NCBI GenBank assembly: GCA_964492335.1 | Contig: CAZBJX010000020.1 | Location: forward strand, 1 to 43,100 | Direction of reading: 5' to 3' | Length of the DNA stretch: 43,100 nt | From: JAFGCL01 sp964492335 | Lineage (GTDB): Bacteria; Chloroflexota; Dehalococcoidia; UBA2247; RBG-13-53-26 | In this document: positions 17,228-25,821 of the stretch, in pieces | How positions within the stretch are numbered: the stretch's first letter is position 1 | How the letters are laid out: each line of letters starts with the position of its first letter | The notes under the pieces: model-generated | Database searches by the model: none | What the model saw: the letters and a program-made list of their open reading frames with translations, nothing else | What the model was told of the DNA's origin: nothing | Made by a program: the position numbers and the translations under genes

Positions 17228-19822
17228 TTGAGCAAGGGCGAAGGCATCAGCGTCTCCAGCAAACGGGCGCTGGTATCCCTGCTTGTCAGAATGGAGCGGG
17301 ACCGGCTGCTGCAGCGGGTGCTGGTGGGGCTGCTGCTGGCGTCCTTCGTGGGCGCCGCCCTCTATCTCAGGGTCCATTTCACCAGCGACGTGGTCTTCGG
17401 CGGGCGGTGGATCAAGTTCACCGGGATCGATGCCTACTGGCACGCGCGCATACTGGACAACCTCAGCCGCAACTTCCCCTACATGGCCGCTGTCGATCCC
17501 TACCTGCTCTACCCCGGGGGCGCGGGGACCAGCCTGGTGGCCCCCTTCTTCGACTACCTCATCGCGGGGGTGGCCTGGGTAATCGGCCTGGGCTCCCCGT
17601 CGCAGCACACGGTGGACGTTGTGGCGGTCCTGTTCCCTCCCATCCTGGGCGCCCTCACCGTCATCCCGGCCTACTACATCGGGAAGGCCCTGGGCAGCCG
17701 CTGGGCGGGCCTCTTCGCGGCCCTGCTGGTGGCCGTCCTGCCGGGGGAGTTCCTGGGGCGCTCCATCCTGGGCTTCACCGACCACCACGTAGGGGAGACC
17801 TTCTTGTCGACTGTGGCCGCCATGTTCCTGCTGCTGGCGCTGAAGGGCTTCAGGAAGGAGCGCCTGACCTGGCCCCAGCTGCGCCACCCCCGGCAGAGCT
17901 CGCTGGCGGGCCCGCTGGCCCTGGCCGTGCTGGGGGGCGTCTTCCTGGGGCTTTACCTCTCCAGTTGGATCGGGGCGCTGCTCTTCGTGCTGGTCTTCGG
18001 CATCTTCTTCGTGCTCCAGTTCTGCATCGACCACGTCAGCGGCGTGCCCACCGACTACCTGGGCATCGCCGGGGTGGCCACCTTCCTGCCGGCGCTGGTG
18101 GTCTTCATGGCCCTGGGGCAGAGCGGCGAGGTGGTGGCGGTGCTGGCCCTGGCCACCGTGATGCCGGTGGCCCTGTTCGGGCTGTCACGCCTGATGGAGA
18201 GGGCGGCCTCCGCGGTGGCCGCCCGGGGCGCGGCGCCACCGTCCGGAAAAGCGGCCCGGGACTCCGCCCGGGCGAGGGCGGCAGGGGCGCCCCCGGGGGG
18301 CTGGAACCCCGCCCGGGCGCTCTACCCGGTGGTGGTGGCCCTGGCCATGCTGGCCGCCTTCCTGCTGCTGTGGGCGGCCAAGGGGTCGTTACTGGGACAG
18401 ATGACGGAGCACTTCGTAATCCTCAAGTGGAACACGGGGACGTCGGTCTCCGAGATGATACCGTTCCTCTGGCAGCGGACGGCGACCGGCGGCTACTACA
18501 GCCTGAAGCCCCTGTGGAGCACCTACGGCTATACCACCATCGCCGCGGCCGCCGGGCTGGCCCTGCTGGCTTGGGCGGTCGTCAGGCGCCGGGAGCCGGA
18601 GAAGGTGCTGCTGCTGGTGTGGACCGCTCTCATGGTGCTGGCCACGCTGGCCCAGCGGCGCTTCAACTACTACCTGGCGGTGAACATGGCGGCGCTGGCC
18701 GGCTATGCCGCCTGGCGCCTGCTGCGCCTGGTGGGGCTGAAGTGGCTCACCGGGCAGGCCGCCCCGGCGCCGGAGGCCCGGCGTAAGGGCGACAGGGGGA
18801 AGAAGAAGGCCAGGCCCCAGGCCCCCCGCCTGAAGCCAGCCTACGCCAGCGTGGCGCTGGTGGGCATAGCGCTGTTCGCCTTCTTCACCGTGGTGCCCTA
18901 CGACAAGAGGGCCCTCCCGGGCAGCCTGGGGGTACCCGGGTGGATCGGCACCATCGATCTCGCCCGGGCCACCGCCGACCGGGACCCGGAGGACCCCCTG
19001 TACGAGCCCTCCGATGCCTGGTGCGAGTCCCTGGAGTGGATGCGGAACAACACCCCCGATCCCTTCGATACCCACGGCCAGGGGGACTACTACTATGCCC
19101 GCTACCCCAGCCCCCTGGAGTACTCCCGCTTCCCGGAGGCGTATGGGGTGATGGCCTGGTGGGACTACGGCTACTGGATCGCCCGCATCGGGCGGCGGCC
19201 CCCCTGCCAGAACCCGGGCGGGGCCCTGCCGGGGGTGGCGGAGTTCTTCATCGCCTCCAGCGAGGCCGAGGCCGCCGGGATCATGGAGCAGTACGGCGGC
19301 CGGTATGTCATCCTGGACAGCCAGTTGATGGACGTCTACGCCAAGTTCTACGGGCCGTTCAGCGTCACCGGGAGGGACGAAGCGGAGTGCTACGAGACCT
19401 TCCTGGTGGAGACCGCCGGCTCCGAGGGGACCCGGACCTACTCCTCGAAGACCTTCTTCTACCCCGCCTACTACCGCTGCATCTCGGTGAGGCTGTACTT
19501 CTTCGAAGGCCGGGGTGTCGCACCCTCCCCCGGCGCCTGCAAGGTGGTCACCTGGGAGCCGGTGCAGGTCCAGGGGAGGGAGTACAAGCTGGTGACCCGG
19601 ACCGAGGCCTTCGACTCGTATGCGGCTGCTGAGGCGGCCATCGCCAGCAAGCCGTCCCCGGGCAACTGCGCCATCGTCAGCGACGACCCCCGGGTCAGCC
19701 CCGTCCCGCTGGAGGAGCTGGCGCACTTCACCCTGGTCCATGACTCGGCGCAGGAGGCCGGCTTGAGGGCGGCCCCCGGGGCCCCGCTCCCCCAGATACG
19801 CATCTTCGAGTACACCGGGTAG
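17228..19822 (+). CDS. STT3/AglB-type oligosaccharyltransferase
   Basis: An 864-residue polytopic membrane enzyme that transfers a lipid-linked glycan to Asn in N-x-S/T sites on the outer face of the membrane. Around 12 hydrophobic segments are followed by a soluble C-terminal domain. Visible signatures: the first external-loop acidic motif TGIDAYWHARI (D68), the second motif FTDHHVGE near residue 186, a TIXE-like SVSE near residue 404, and the sequon-binding WWDYG at residues 644-648. Two basic, low-complexity insertions (about 340-358 and 515-535) are cytoplasmic linkers. Start is TTG, with a weak ribosome site, so the N-terminus is uncertain. Archaeal and some bacterial (PglB) homologues define the function; it is a single-subunit enzyme. 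Its targets may include the two propeller proteins in this window, which carry sequons. Transcribed alone from the promoter at 17167. Confidence 0.9.
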   Translation: MSKGEGISVSSKRALVSLLVRMERDRLLQRVLVGLLLASFVGAALYLRVHFTSDVVFGGRWIKFTGIDAYWHARILDNLSRNFPYMAAVDPYLLYPGGAGTSLVAPFFDYLIAGVAWVIGLGSPSQHTVDVVAVLFPPILGALTVIPAYYIGKALGSRWAGLFAALLVAVLPGEFLGRSILGFTDHHVGETFLSTVAAMFLLLALKGFRKERLTWPQLRHPRQSSLAGPLALAVLGGVFLGLYLSSWIGALLFVLVFGIFFVLQFCIDHVSGVPTDYLGIAGVATFLPALVVFMALGQSGEVVAVLALATVMPVALFGLSRLMERAASAVAARGAAPPSGKAARDSARARAAGAPPGGWNPARALYPVVVALAMLAAFLLLWAAKGSLLGQMTEHFVILKWNTGTSVSEMIPFLWQRTATGGYYSLKPLWSTYGYTTIAAAAGLALLAWAVVRRREPEKVLLLVWTALMVLATLAQRRFNYYLAVNMAALAGYAAWRLLRLVGLKWLTGQAAPAPEARRKGDRGKKKARPQAPRLKPAYASVALVGIALFAFFTVVPYDKRALPGSLGVPGWIGTIDLARATADRDPEDPLYEPSDAWCESLEWMRNNTPDPFDTHGQGDYYYARYPSPLEYSRFPEAYGVMAWWDYGYWIARIGRRPPCQNPGGALPGVAEFFIASSEAEAAGIMEQYGGRYVILDSQLMDVYAKFYGPFSVTGRDEAECYETFLVETAGSEGTRTYSSKTFFYPAYYRCISVRLYFFEGRGVAPSPGACKVVTWEPVQVQGREYKLVTRTEAFDSYAAAEAAIASKPSPGNCAIVSDDPRVSPVPLEELAHFTLVHDSAQEAGLRAAPGAPLPQIRIFEYTG

Positions 19823-19865
19823 AGGCCCGGGCGGGGGGCCGCATCGCCCGGCGGCCCGGCGGCGG

Positions 19866-20498
19866 CTACAGGAGGCCCATCTTGTAGCCCGCGGAGACCG
19901 CTTCGGCCCGGTCGTTGACGTTGAGCGAGGAGAAGATGGCGTTGGTCTCCCGCTTGACCGTGGCGGAGCTGATGAAGAGCCTGGCGGCGATCTCCTTGTT
20001 GGTGGCCCCGGAGGCGATCTGCCGCAGTATCTCCACCTGCCGCCGGCTGAGCATGCTGTCCCGGCTGGCCCTGGTGAGGGCGGCGTACTGGGTGAAGAGG
20101 GCCCGGCTGACGGCCGGCGCGAAGGGGGACTGGCCCTGGTGGGCGGCCTTGATGGCCTTGATGAGCTCGTCCCGGCTGGCATCCTTGAGGAGGTATCCCA
20201 CGGCCCCGGCCTCGGCGGCCTGGGCCAGGTACTTGTCCTCGTAAACGGTCATCACGATGACGCCGGCCGGGCACTCCCGGGCTTTGAGCTCGCGGATGGC
20301 GTCGATGCCCCCCATGCCGGGCATCCTGACGTCCATCAGTATGACATCGGGGGAGAGCTGCTCGGCCCTGGTCAGGGCCTCCTCGCCGGAGGAGGCCTCC
20401 CCCACCACCTTGATGCCCGCGTCCAGGTCCAGCATGCGCTTGAGACCTTCGCGCACCACCTGGTGGTCGTCTACCAGCAGCACTCTTATCGACTTCAA
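19866..20498 (-). CDS. NarL/LuxR-type response regulator
   Basis: A 210-residue DNA-binding regulator. Receiver domain at residues 3-120 with acidic pocket D10/D11, phospho-acceptor D56 in VILMDVRMPG, and K at KDASRDEL. LuxR-type helix-turn-helix at about 148-205: LSRRQVEILRQIASGATNKE and AARLFISSATVKRETNAIF. The start is TTG, with AGGAGGT six bases upstream; it overlaps the kinase TGA (TTGA), so the pair is translationally coupled. It is the cognate partner of the GAF kinase at 20495. Target genes unknown. Confidence 0.92.
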   Translation of the reverse strand: MKSIRVLLVDDHQVVREGLKRMLDLDAGIKVVGEASSGEEALTRAEQLSPDVILMDVRMPGMGGIDAIRELKARECPAGVIVMTVYEDKYLAQAAEAGAVGYLLKDASRDELIKAIKAAHQGQSPFAPAVSRALFTQYAALTRASRDSMLSRRQVEILRQIASGATNKEIAARLFISSATVKRETNAIFSSLNVNDRAEAVSAGYKMGLL

Positions 20499-21769
20499 GG
20501 CGGACCTCCTTCAAGTGTCGATGGGTCCGGCGGCGGCCCCTGCCGGCCGCGAGTCAGATTCTGGGGGCTGGAGCGGGGTATTGTCAAGACCACCCGGGTC
20601 CCGCCCCCGGGGCGGGCCGCGATGGCGATGTCGCCGCCCAGCATCCGGGCCCGGCTCTTCATGGCCAGCAGCCCCAGGCCCCCCGGACCCGGACGGGGGC
20701 CCCCGGCCCCGGGCCCGGCAAACCCGCGGCCGTTGTCCCACACCTCGACGGCGATCCGGCCGCCGTCTTCCCCGAGGCTGATCCCGGCCTCGGTGGCGGC
20801 GGCGTGTTTGCGGACGTTGTTCAGGGCTTCCTGCACCACCCGGTAGATGACCATGTCCTGGACCGGCGACAGCCGCGGCGGCAGGCCGGCCTTCCTCTCC
20901 AGGTGGCAGGGCGTGCCCGTCTCCCGGCGGAAGTACTCGACGTTCTCCTGCAGGGCGCCCAGCAGGCCCAGCTCGGAGAGGGCCGGGGGGTAGAGGTCGG
21001 TGACGATGCCCCGCAGTTCCTTCACGCAGCGGCCGATGATCCCGGTGGCCTCCACCGCCTCGTCCCGGGCGTGGGCGAAGCGGGACTGGGCCAGCAGCTC
21101 GCAGCAGGACTGGGTGTGGTAGGAGGCGCTCACCATCAGCTGGGCCACGCTGTCGTGGATCTCCGTGGAGATGCGCTGCCGCTCCTCCTCCTGGGCGGTG
21201 AGCAGCTCCGCCAGCAGCTCCTCCAGGGCGGCCTGCTTGGCGTGGACCTCCTGGAAGAGGCGGGCGTTGTCGATGGCGATGGCCGCCTGCCCGGCGAGGA
21301 TGGTCATCATGTCCAGGTCGGCCTCGGTGAAGTTGGCCCGGCGGGTGGTGTGGCTGCTGTTGAGGACCCCGATGACGGCGCCCTTGACCTTGAGGGGGAC
21401 GCAGGTGGCGGAGGATATGGGCTGCCCCTGCTCCTGCCACTGGTGCTCGAATATGCCGTTGAGCAGCAGCGCCCGCCCTGTCTGGGCCACCGAGCCGGCG
21501 ATGCCCTGCCCCAGCGCGGAGCGGGCGCCGGCCACCACGCCGGCCGGGAGGCCCACCGCCGCCTCGATGCGCAGCTCGCCGGAGGAGGCGTCCAGGAGCA
21601 TGAGGGAGACCCGGTCCGCCCCGGTCTCCCGCTGCACCACCTCCACGATGAGGCCGAAGAGGCGCTCCAGCTTGACCTCGGAGACCAGGGCCTGGCTCAC
21701 CTCGAAGAGCGGCAGGAGCGCCCTGAGGCGGACCCCCTCTCCCTCTGCCACCCTTCTCTCTTCCTGCAC
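20495..21769 (-). CDS. GAF-domain sensor histidine kinase (HisKA_3, NarX-like)
   Basis: A 424-residue cytoplasmic kinase. GAF domain at residues about 30-170 (LERLFGLIVEVVQRETGADR ... ADLDMMTILAGQAAIAIDNA), a short coiled coil (EVHAKQAALEELLAELLTAQ), then HisKA_3 with phospho-acceptor H205 in RQRISTEIHDSVAQL, and HATPase (VVQEALNNVRKHAAAT, VWDNGRGF, GGLGLLAMKSRARMLGG). This is the NarX/DesK type that phosphorylates NarL-type regulators, which fits the gene just downstream. Start is GTG after AAGGATAG. The GAF domain has no heme or Fe-S ligand pattern that I can identify, so the signal is unknown. Confidence 0.92.
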   Translation of the reverse strand: MQEERRVAEGEGVRLRALLPLFEVSQALVSEVKLERLFGLIVEVVQRETGADRVSLMLLDASSGELRIEAAVGLPAGVVAGARSALGQGIAGSVAQTGRALLLNGIFEHQWQEQGQPISSATCVPLKVKGAVIGVLNSSHTTRRANFTEADLDMMTILAGQAAIAIDNARLFQEVHAKQAALEELLAELLTAQEEERQRISTEIHDSVAQLMVSASYHTQSCCELLAQSRFAHARDEAVEATGIIGRCVKELRGIVTDLYPPALSELGLLGALQENVEYFRRETGTPCHLERKAGLPPRLSPVQDMVIYRVVQEALNNVRKHAAATEAGISLGEDGGRIAVEVWDNGRGFAGPGAGGPRPGPGGLGLLAMKSRARMLGGDIAIAARPGGGTRVVLTIPRSSPQNLTRGRQGPPPDPSTLEGGPP

Positions 21770-21818
21770 CAGCTATCCTTCCTCCCCGCCGGCATCGCGG
21801 GGGCCGCCCGGGCCAGCC

Positions 21819-22712
21819 CTAGAACTCGAGGCTCTCGGCCAGGCGCGCCATGGTCACCCGGGCGGAGACCACCACCAGGTTGCCTTCGGTCTTCACCGAG
21901 ACGTCGTCGAACAGGGACCGGGAACCCTCCAGGATCGCCGGCTGCGCCGCCCGGGCGGCGGGGTCATGGCCGAACAGGTACACCGCCCTGACGGACAGCG
22001 CCTCGCGGCCGGCCTTGCTGAAGGACTTCCCGTAGGCCACCAGGCCCGGGTAGTTCTCCCCGCCGGCGGCCGCCTGGTGGAGGTTGACGATGAAGCCGGC
22101 GGGCAGCTTGTCGGCCACCACCTTCAGGTTGGGGTCGTCCCAGAGGGAAAGGATTTCGCTCCTGCCGGCCGTGTTGATGCAGGCGATGACGTCGGCGCTG
22201 TCTCCCAGGTACACGGTGCCGCCCCGGATGCCCAGCGCCGCAGTGTAGGTGTAGTTTTCGTGGGGGAGCCAGACCTCGGCCTCCTTGTTGGCCGAGCGGC
22301 TGTAGCCCCTGTCCCCCATCTGGCGCCGCAGGTAGGGCATGTCCAGCTCTCCCCGGAATATGGCGACGGGGCCGAGGAGTGTGGCGTTGTCGTAGCTTAC
22401 CGCCCTGGCCCCGGCCTCCACCTTGGACAGGACCAGCAGCAGGTCCTTCACCTGGTGGGCGCTGGCGCTGTCGTCGAAGGCGCCGAAGATGTCCCAGAGG
22501 TCCCTGTCGGCATTCAAGGTCTTGATGTCCCAGTAGGTGAAGTCGGCCACCGTGCCGGGTATGGTGTCCATGAACTGGGGGAAGGCCCGGGTGTCCCGGG
22601 CGCAGCCGGGTGCGGCGGCCGCCCCTGCCAGCAGGGCGACAAGCAGCACCGCGGCCAGGATGCGGCGCGCGGCGGCCGGGGCGCGGACGGGGGGGAGTGG
22701 GGCACAGCCCAT
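21819..22712 (-). CDS. Probable exported lipoprotein, unknown function
   Basis: A 297-residue exported protein. Signal sequence RRILAAVLLVALLAG followed by AAAAPGCARD: the Cys after APG may be a lipobox, though the preceding residues are not ideal. The mature part (TIPGTVADFTYWDIKTLNAD, GPVAIFRGELDMPYLRRQMG, YLGDSADVIACINTAGR) has the look of DUF3352-like proteins, which repeat FTM-type strands and an ALG-type segment. I preferred the ATG at 22712 to a GTG at 22724 because GGGGAGG lies eleven bases before it. It follows glmS by 17 bases and precedes the GAF kinase by 49 bases. Function unknown. Confidence 0.65.
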   Translation of the reverse strand: MGCAPLPPVRAPAAARRILAAVLLVALLAGAAAAPGCARDTRAFPQFMDTIPGTVADFTYWDIKTLNADRDLWDIFGAFDDSASAHQVKDLLLVLSKVEAGARAVSYDNATLLGPVAIFRGELDMPYLRRQMGDRGYSRSANKEAEVWLPHENYTYTAALGIRGGTVYLGDSADVIACINTAGRSEILSLWDDPNLKVVADKLPAGFIVNLHQAAAGGENYPGLVAYGKSFSKAGREALSVRAVYLFGHDPAARAAQPAILEGSRSLFDDVSVKTEGNLVVVSARVTMARLAESLEF

Positions 22713-22729
22713 TCCGGCGGGCACCTCCC

Positions 22730-24499
22730 CTAGAGCACCGTGACCGCCTTGGCCAGGTTGCGGGGCTTGTCGGGGTCACGCCCCCGGGCCAGCGCGGAGT
22801 AGTAGGCCAGAAGCTGCAGGGGGACGACGGTCACCAGGGGCTGGAAGATCTCGTCCACCATGGGGATGGGTATCCAGTGGTCGAATATGGGGTGGGTCTC
22901 TTCGGACAGCCCGACGAGGAAGGCCCCCCGGGCCTGGGTCTCGTGGGCGTTGGAGATGGTCTCATCGTAGGTGTAGTCGTGCGGGGCGATGGCCACGATG
23001 GGGGTGCCCGGCTCGATCAGCGCCAGCGTGCCGTGCTTGAGCTCTCCGGCGGGCATGCCCTCGGCGTGGACGTAGGAGACCTCCTTCATCTTGAGGGCCC
23101 CCTCGGCGGCGATGGCGAAGTTGATGCCCCGGCCGATGTAGTAGAAGTCGTTGCGGTCGCGGGTCTTCTGGGCCAGGACCTGCAGTCCCCTGTCGTTCTC
23201 CTTGACGTTCTGCTCTATCAGGGGGCAGACGCCGTGCAGGTCCCGGATGCCGTCATCCAGCCGGTGCCCCATGGTGTAGGCCAGCAGGTAGAAGAGCGTC
23301 AACTGGCTGATGAAGGTCTTGGTGGCCGCTATGCTGATCTCCGGGCCGCAGTTCAAGTACAGCACCCGGTCGGCCATCCGGGCCAGGCTGGAGCCCACGG
23401 CGTTGACCAGGGAGTAGACCGTGGCCCCGTTGCCCTTGGCCAGCTTCACGCCCTTGATGACGTCGGCCGTCTCGCCGCTCTGGGACACGGCGATGACCAG
23501 GGTGTTGCGGTCGACGGAGTCGGAGAAGTACTGGAACTCCGATCCCATGATGACGTCGCAGAACTTCCCGGCCAGGCGGGAGAAGAGGTACCGGCCCACC
23601 AGGGCCGCGTAGCGCGAGGTGCCGCAGGCGGTGATCACCACCTGCCGGTGCCGCAGCACGGCGATGCCCATCTCCAGGAGGAGTTGCGGGTCCTGCATCA
23701 TGGCCTGGCGTATGGCCTGGGGCCCCTCCAGGATCTCCTTCATCATGAAGTGGTCATAGCCCTGCTTGGTGGCCTGGTCCTGCTTCCAGTCCATCTCCTT
23801 GAACTCCCTCTTGACGGGGTGGCCGTCCCGGTCCAGGAACTCCACGGTCTTCCCCAGGACCACGAACTCGCCGTCCTCCAGGAAGGCCACCCGCCTGGTC
23901 TCGTTCATCAGGGCCGTGGTGTCGCTGGCCAGGAAACTGCGGCCGGCGCCGGCGCCCACCACCAGCGGGCTCTCCTCCCGGGTGGCCACCACCCGGTCCG
24001 GCTGCCTGGCGGAGACCGCGGCAAAAGCGTAGCAGCCCTTGAGCTGCCGGGTGGTCTGCACCACGGCCTGCTCCAGCGTGGCCCCGGACTCCATGTACTC
24101 CTCGATGAGGTGGGGGATGACCTCGGTATCGGTCTGGGAGACGAAGTGGTGCCGGGGCTCCAGCCGGGTGCGCAGCTCCCGGTAGTTCTCCACGATGCCG
24201 TTGTGGACCACCGCGATCTCCCCCTTGCAGTCGAGGTGGGGGTGGGCGTTGACCTGGGTCACTTCGCCGTGGGTGGCCCAGCGCACGTGTCCGATGCCGA
24301 TATTGCCCGGCAGGGCCTCCGGGTTGCACCTCCCGCACAACTGGTCGATCTTGCCGGCGTCCTTCTGGGCGCTGAGCCGGCCTTCGCTGACGGTGGCGAT
24401 GCCCGCCGAGTCGTACCCCCGGAACTCCAGGCTGCGCAGGGCATTGAGCAGTATGGGGGCCGCCGGGGCGTCGCCGATGTAACCGATAATTCCGGACAT
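22730..24499 (-). CDS. glmS: Glutamine--fructose-6-phosphate aminotransferase (isomerising) with a Ser in place of the nucleophile Cys
   Basis: A 589-residue enzyme that normally makes glucosamine-6-phosphate from fructose-6-phosphate and glutamine. The N-terminal class II glutaminase domain has RGYDSAG, RWATHGEV, NAHPH, HNGIVENY and SQTDTEVIPHLIEE. Two SIS isomerase domains follow (CGTSRYAALVGRY, SQSGETADVIKG, KTFISQLTLFYLLAY, AEGALKMKEVSYVHAE). The C-terminus is the canonical KPRNLAKAVTV. The protein begins MSGIIGYIG, whereas the family begins MCG, with Cys as the glutaminase nucleophile after Met removal. All other glutaminase residues are kept. Start ATG overlaps the glmU stop (TAATG). 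If real, the change should abolish normal glutaminase chemistry, leaving ammonia use or a Ser nucleophile. The rest is intact, so decay is unlikely; sequence error is possible. Confidence 0.93.
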   Translation of the reverse strand: MSGIIGYIGDAPAAPILLNALRSLEFRGYDSAGIATVSEGRLSAQKDAGKIDQLCGRCNPEALPGNIGIGHVRWATHGEVTQVNAHPHLDCKGEIAVVHNGIVENYRELRTRLEPRHHFVSQTDTEVIPHLIEEYMESGATLEQAVVQTTRQLKGCYAFAAVSARQPDRVVATREESPLVVGAGAGRSFLASDTTALMNETRRVAFLEDGEFVVLGKTVEFLDRDGHPVKREFKEMDWKQDQATKQGYDHFMMKEILEGPQAIRQAMMQDPQLLLEMGIAVLRHRQVVITACGTSRYAALVGRYLFSRLAGKFCDVIMGSEFQYFSDSVDRNTLVIAVSQSGETADVIKGVKLAKGNGATVYSLVNAVGSSLARMADRVLYLNCGPEISIAATKTFISQLTLFYLLAYTMGHRLDDGIRDLHGVCPLIEQNVKENDRGLQVLAQKTRDRNDFYYIGRGINFAIAAEGALKMKEVSYVHAEGMPAGELKHGTLALIEPGTPIVAIAPHDYTYDETISNAHETQARGAFLVGLSEETHPIFDHWIPIPMVDEIFQPLVTVVPLQLLAYYSALARGRDPDKPRNLAKAVTVL

Positions 24500-25821
24500 T
24501 AGAGTTTCTCCAGTTTCTTCATAAGATTGGCCTTGTTGCCCTCCGCCGCGATGACGTCGCCGTCCATGACCCGGTAGCGGGGCTCCATCAGGACCAGCTT
24601 GTTGGCGGGGAGGTCCCTCATGAGGCACACATGAGAGCCGACATACGATCCGGGCCCTATCCTGACCCCCGGCATGATGCTGGCGTTGATGCCGGTCTTG
24701 GACCCGGCACCTATTATAGCACCGAACTTGTCCTGGCCGGTATCGATGGCCTCCGTCCCCATTTTGACCCTGATGTTCCTCTCGTCGAAGCGGAAGTTGG
24801 CCAGCACCGTGCCGGCCGCCAGCGAGCAGTTGTCGTCGATGATGGAGTCCCCCACGTAGGAGGAGTGGAACCAGCAGTTGTCCCCGATGTAGGAGGTCTT
24901 GATCTCGGTGGAGTAGCCCACCACGCAGTTGCGCCCGATGTGGCTGTAGTCGCGCACCAGGGCGTTGTTGCCGATGATGGTTCCCGCCCCGATATAGGCC
25001 GGGCCCCGGATGACGGCGTTCTCCAGCACCCGCACCCCGTCCTCGATGACCACCCGGCCCTCCACCACCGCCCTCGGGGAAATCCTGGCCGCGGGCGAGA
25101 TCATCGGCTGGCAGCCGTCGAGGAAGTGCCGGGTGATGCCGAAGATGTGCCAGGGGTACTTGATGGCCTTCCAGAAGCCGCCGTAGGGCACCACCCTGAT
25201 GCGGCGGCCTTCGCGGACCATGAGGTCCAGGGCGCACTCGTACACGTCGTCGCGGTCGGTCTCCACCCGGGCGATGTACTTCATGAGGCCGGCCGCCTCC
25301 GTGTGGAGGTGGAGCAGGATGTTGACCAGGCGGCTGGGCTCCTGGCCCGGGGGGGGCTTCTCCACGATGCGGCGCAGCTCGTTGCGGCTGTTGGTCACCA
25401 GGTAGCCGCCGGGGAAGTAGGCGCTCACCTCGTAGCCCACCAGGTAGGCGGCCGCCCGGCCCTTCTTGTGGGCCTGCAGCAGGGAGGTGAGGGCCGGCAT
25501 CTCGAAGACGTCGTTGGGGTTGATGATGAGCACCTCCCCGGCCAGGTGCCGCCGGGCGGTCTCCAGGGCGTTGGCGATCCCCAGGGCCTGCTCCTGGATG
25601 ACCAGGCTGGCCCGCATGCCGCGGGCCTCCCGGATGATGCGCTGGACCTGGTCCGCGTTGCGGTGGTTGGCCACCACCACCAGGTCCTTGAGCCCCGCTT
25701 CCTTCAGCTTGTCCAGCAGGTGTGCCAGCAGCGGCCGGCCCAGGAAGTGCAGGAGGAGCTTGTCCTCGGCGATGGGGAACATGCGCTTGCCGATGCCGCC
25801 GCACAGCAGAAGAGCTTTCAT
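24499..25821 (-). CDS. glmU: GlmU-like bifunctional nucleotidyltransferase/acetyltransferase
   Basis: A 440-residue protein with an N-terminal sugar-phosphate nucleotidyltransferase domain (about 1-225) and a C-terminal left-handed beta-helix (about 245-420) of hexapeptide repeats (VVIEDGVRVLENAVIRGPAY, IGAGTIIGNNALVRDYSHIG). In context it makes UDP-GlcNAc from glucosamine-1-phosphate by acetylation and uridylylation. The nucleotide loop is ALLLCGGIGKRMFPIAEDKL instead of the usual LAAGxGTRM...PK, with DK where PK is usual, so the donor specificity may differ. It directly abuts glmM (TAG followed by ATG) and overlaps glmS by one base. Close relatives are archaeal-type sugar-1-phosphate nucleotidyltransferase/acetyltransferases. 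Function confident from domains and operon; substrate less so. Confidence 0.8.
   Translation of the reverse strand: MKALLLCGGIGKRMFPIAEDKLLLHFLGRPLLAHLLDKLKEAGLKDLVVVANHRNADQVQRIIREARGMRASLVIQEQALGIANALETARRHLAGEVLIINPNDVFEMPALTSLLQAHKKGRAAAYLVGYEVSAYFPGGYLVTNSRNELRRIVEKPPPGQEPSRLVNILLHLHTEAAGLMKYIARVETDRDDVYECALDLMVREGRRIRVVPYGGFWKAIKYPWHIFGITRHFLDGCQPMISPAARISPRAVVEGRVVIEDGVRVLENAVIRGPAYIGAGTIIGNNALVRDYSHIGRNCVVGYSTEIKTSYIGDNCWFHSSYVGDSIIDDNCSLAAGTVLANFRFDERNIRVKMGTEAIDTGQDKFGAIIGAGSKTGINASIMPGVRIGPGSYVGSHVCLMRDLPANKLVLMEPRYRVMDGDVIAAEGNKANLMKKLEKL

Noticed and set aside
20495..21769. GAF domain as heme or oxygen sensor
   Set aside because: No His/Cys ligand pattern is visible, so no specific signal can be claimed.
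22730..25804. Open frame of 1024 codons on the minus strand covering glmU and glmS
   Set aside because: Its first 420 codons are glmU in a wrong frame; only the part from 24499 is real glmS. Not a fusion gene.
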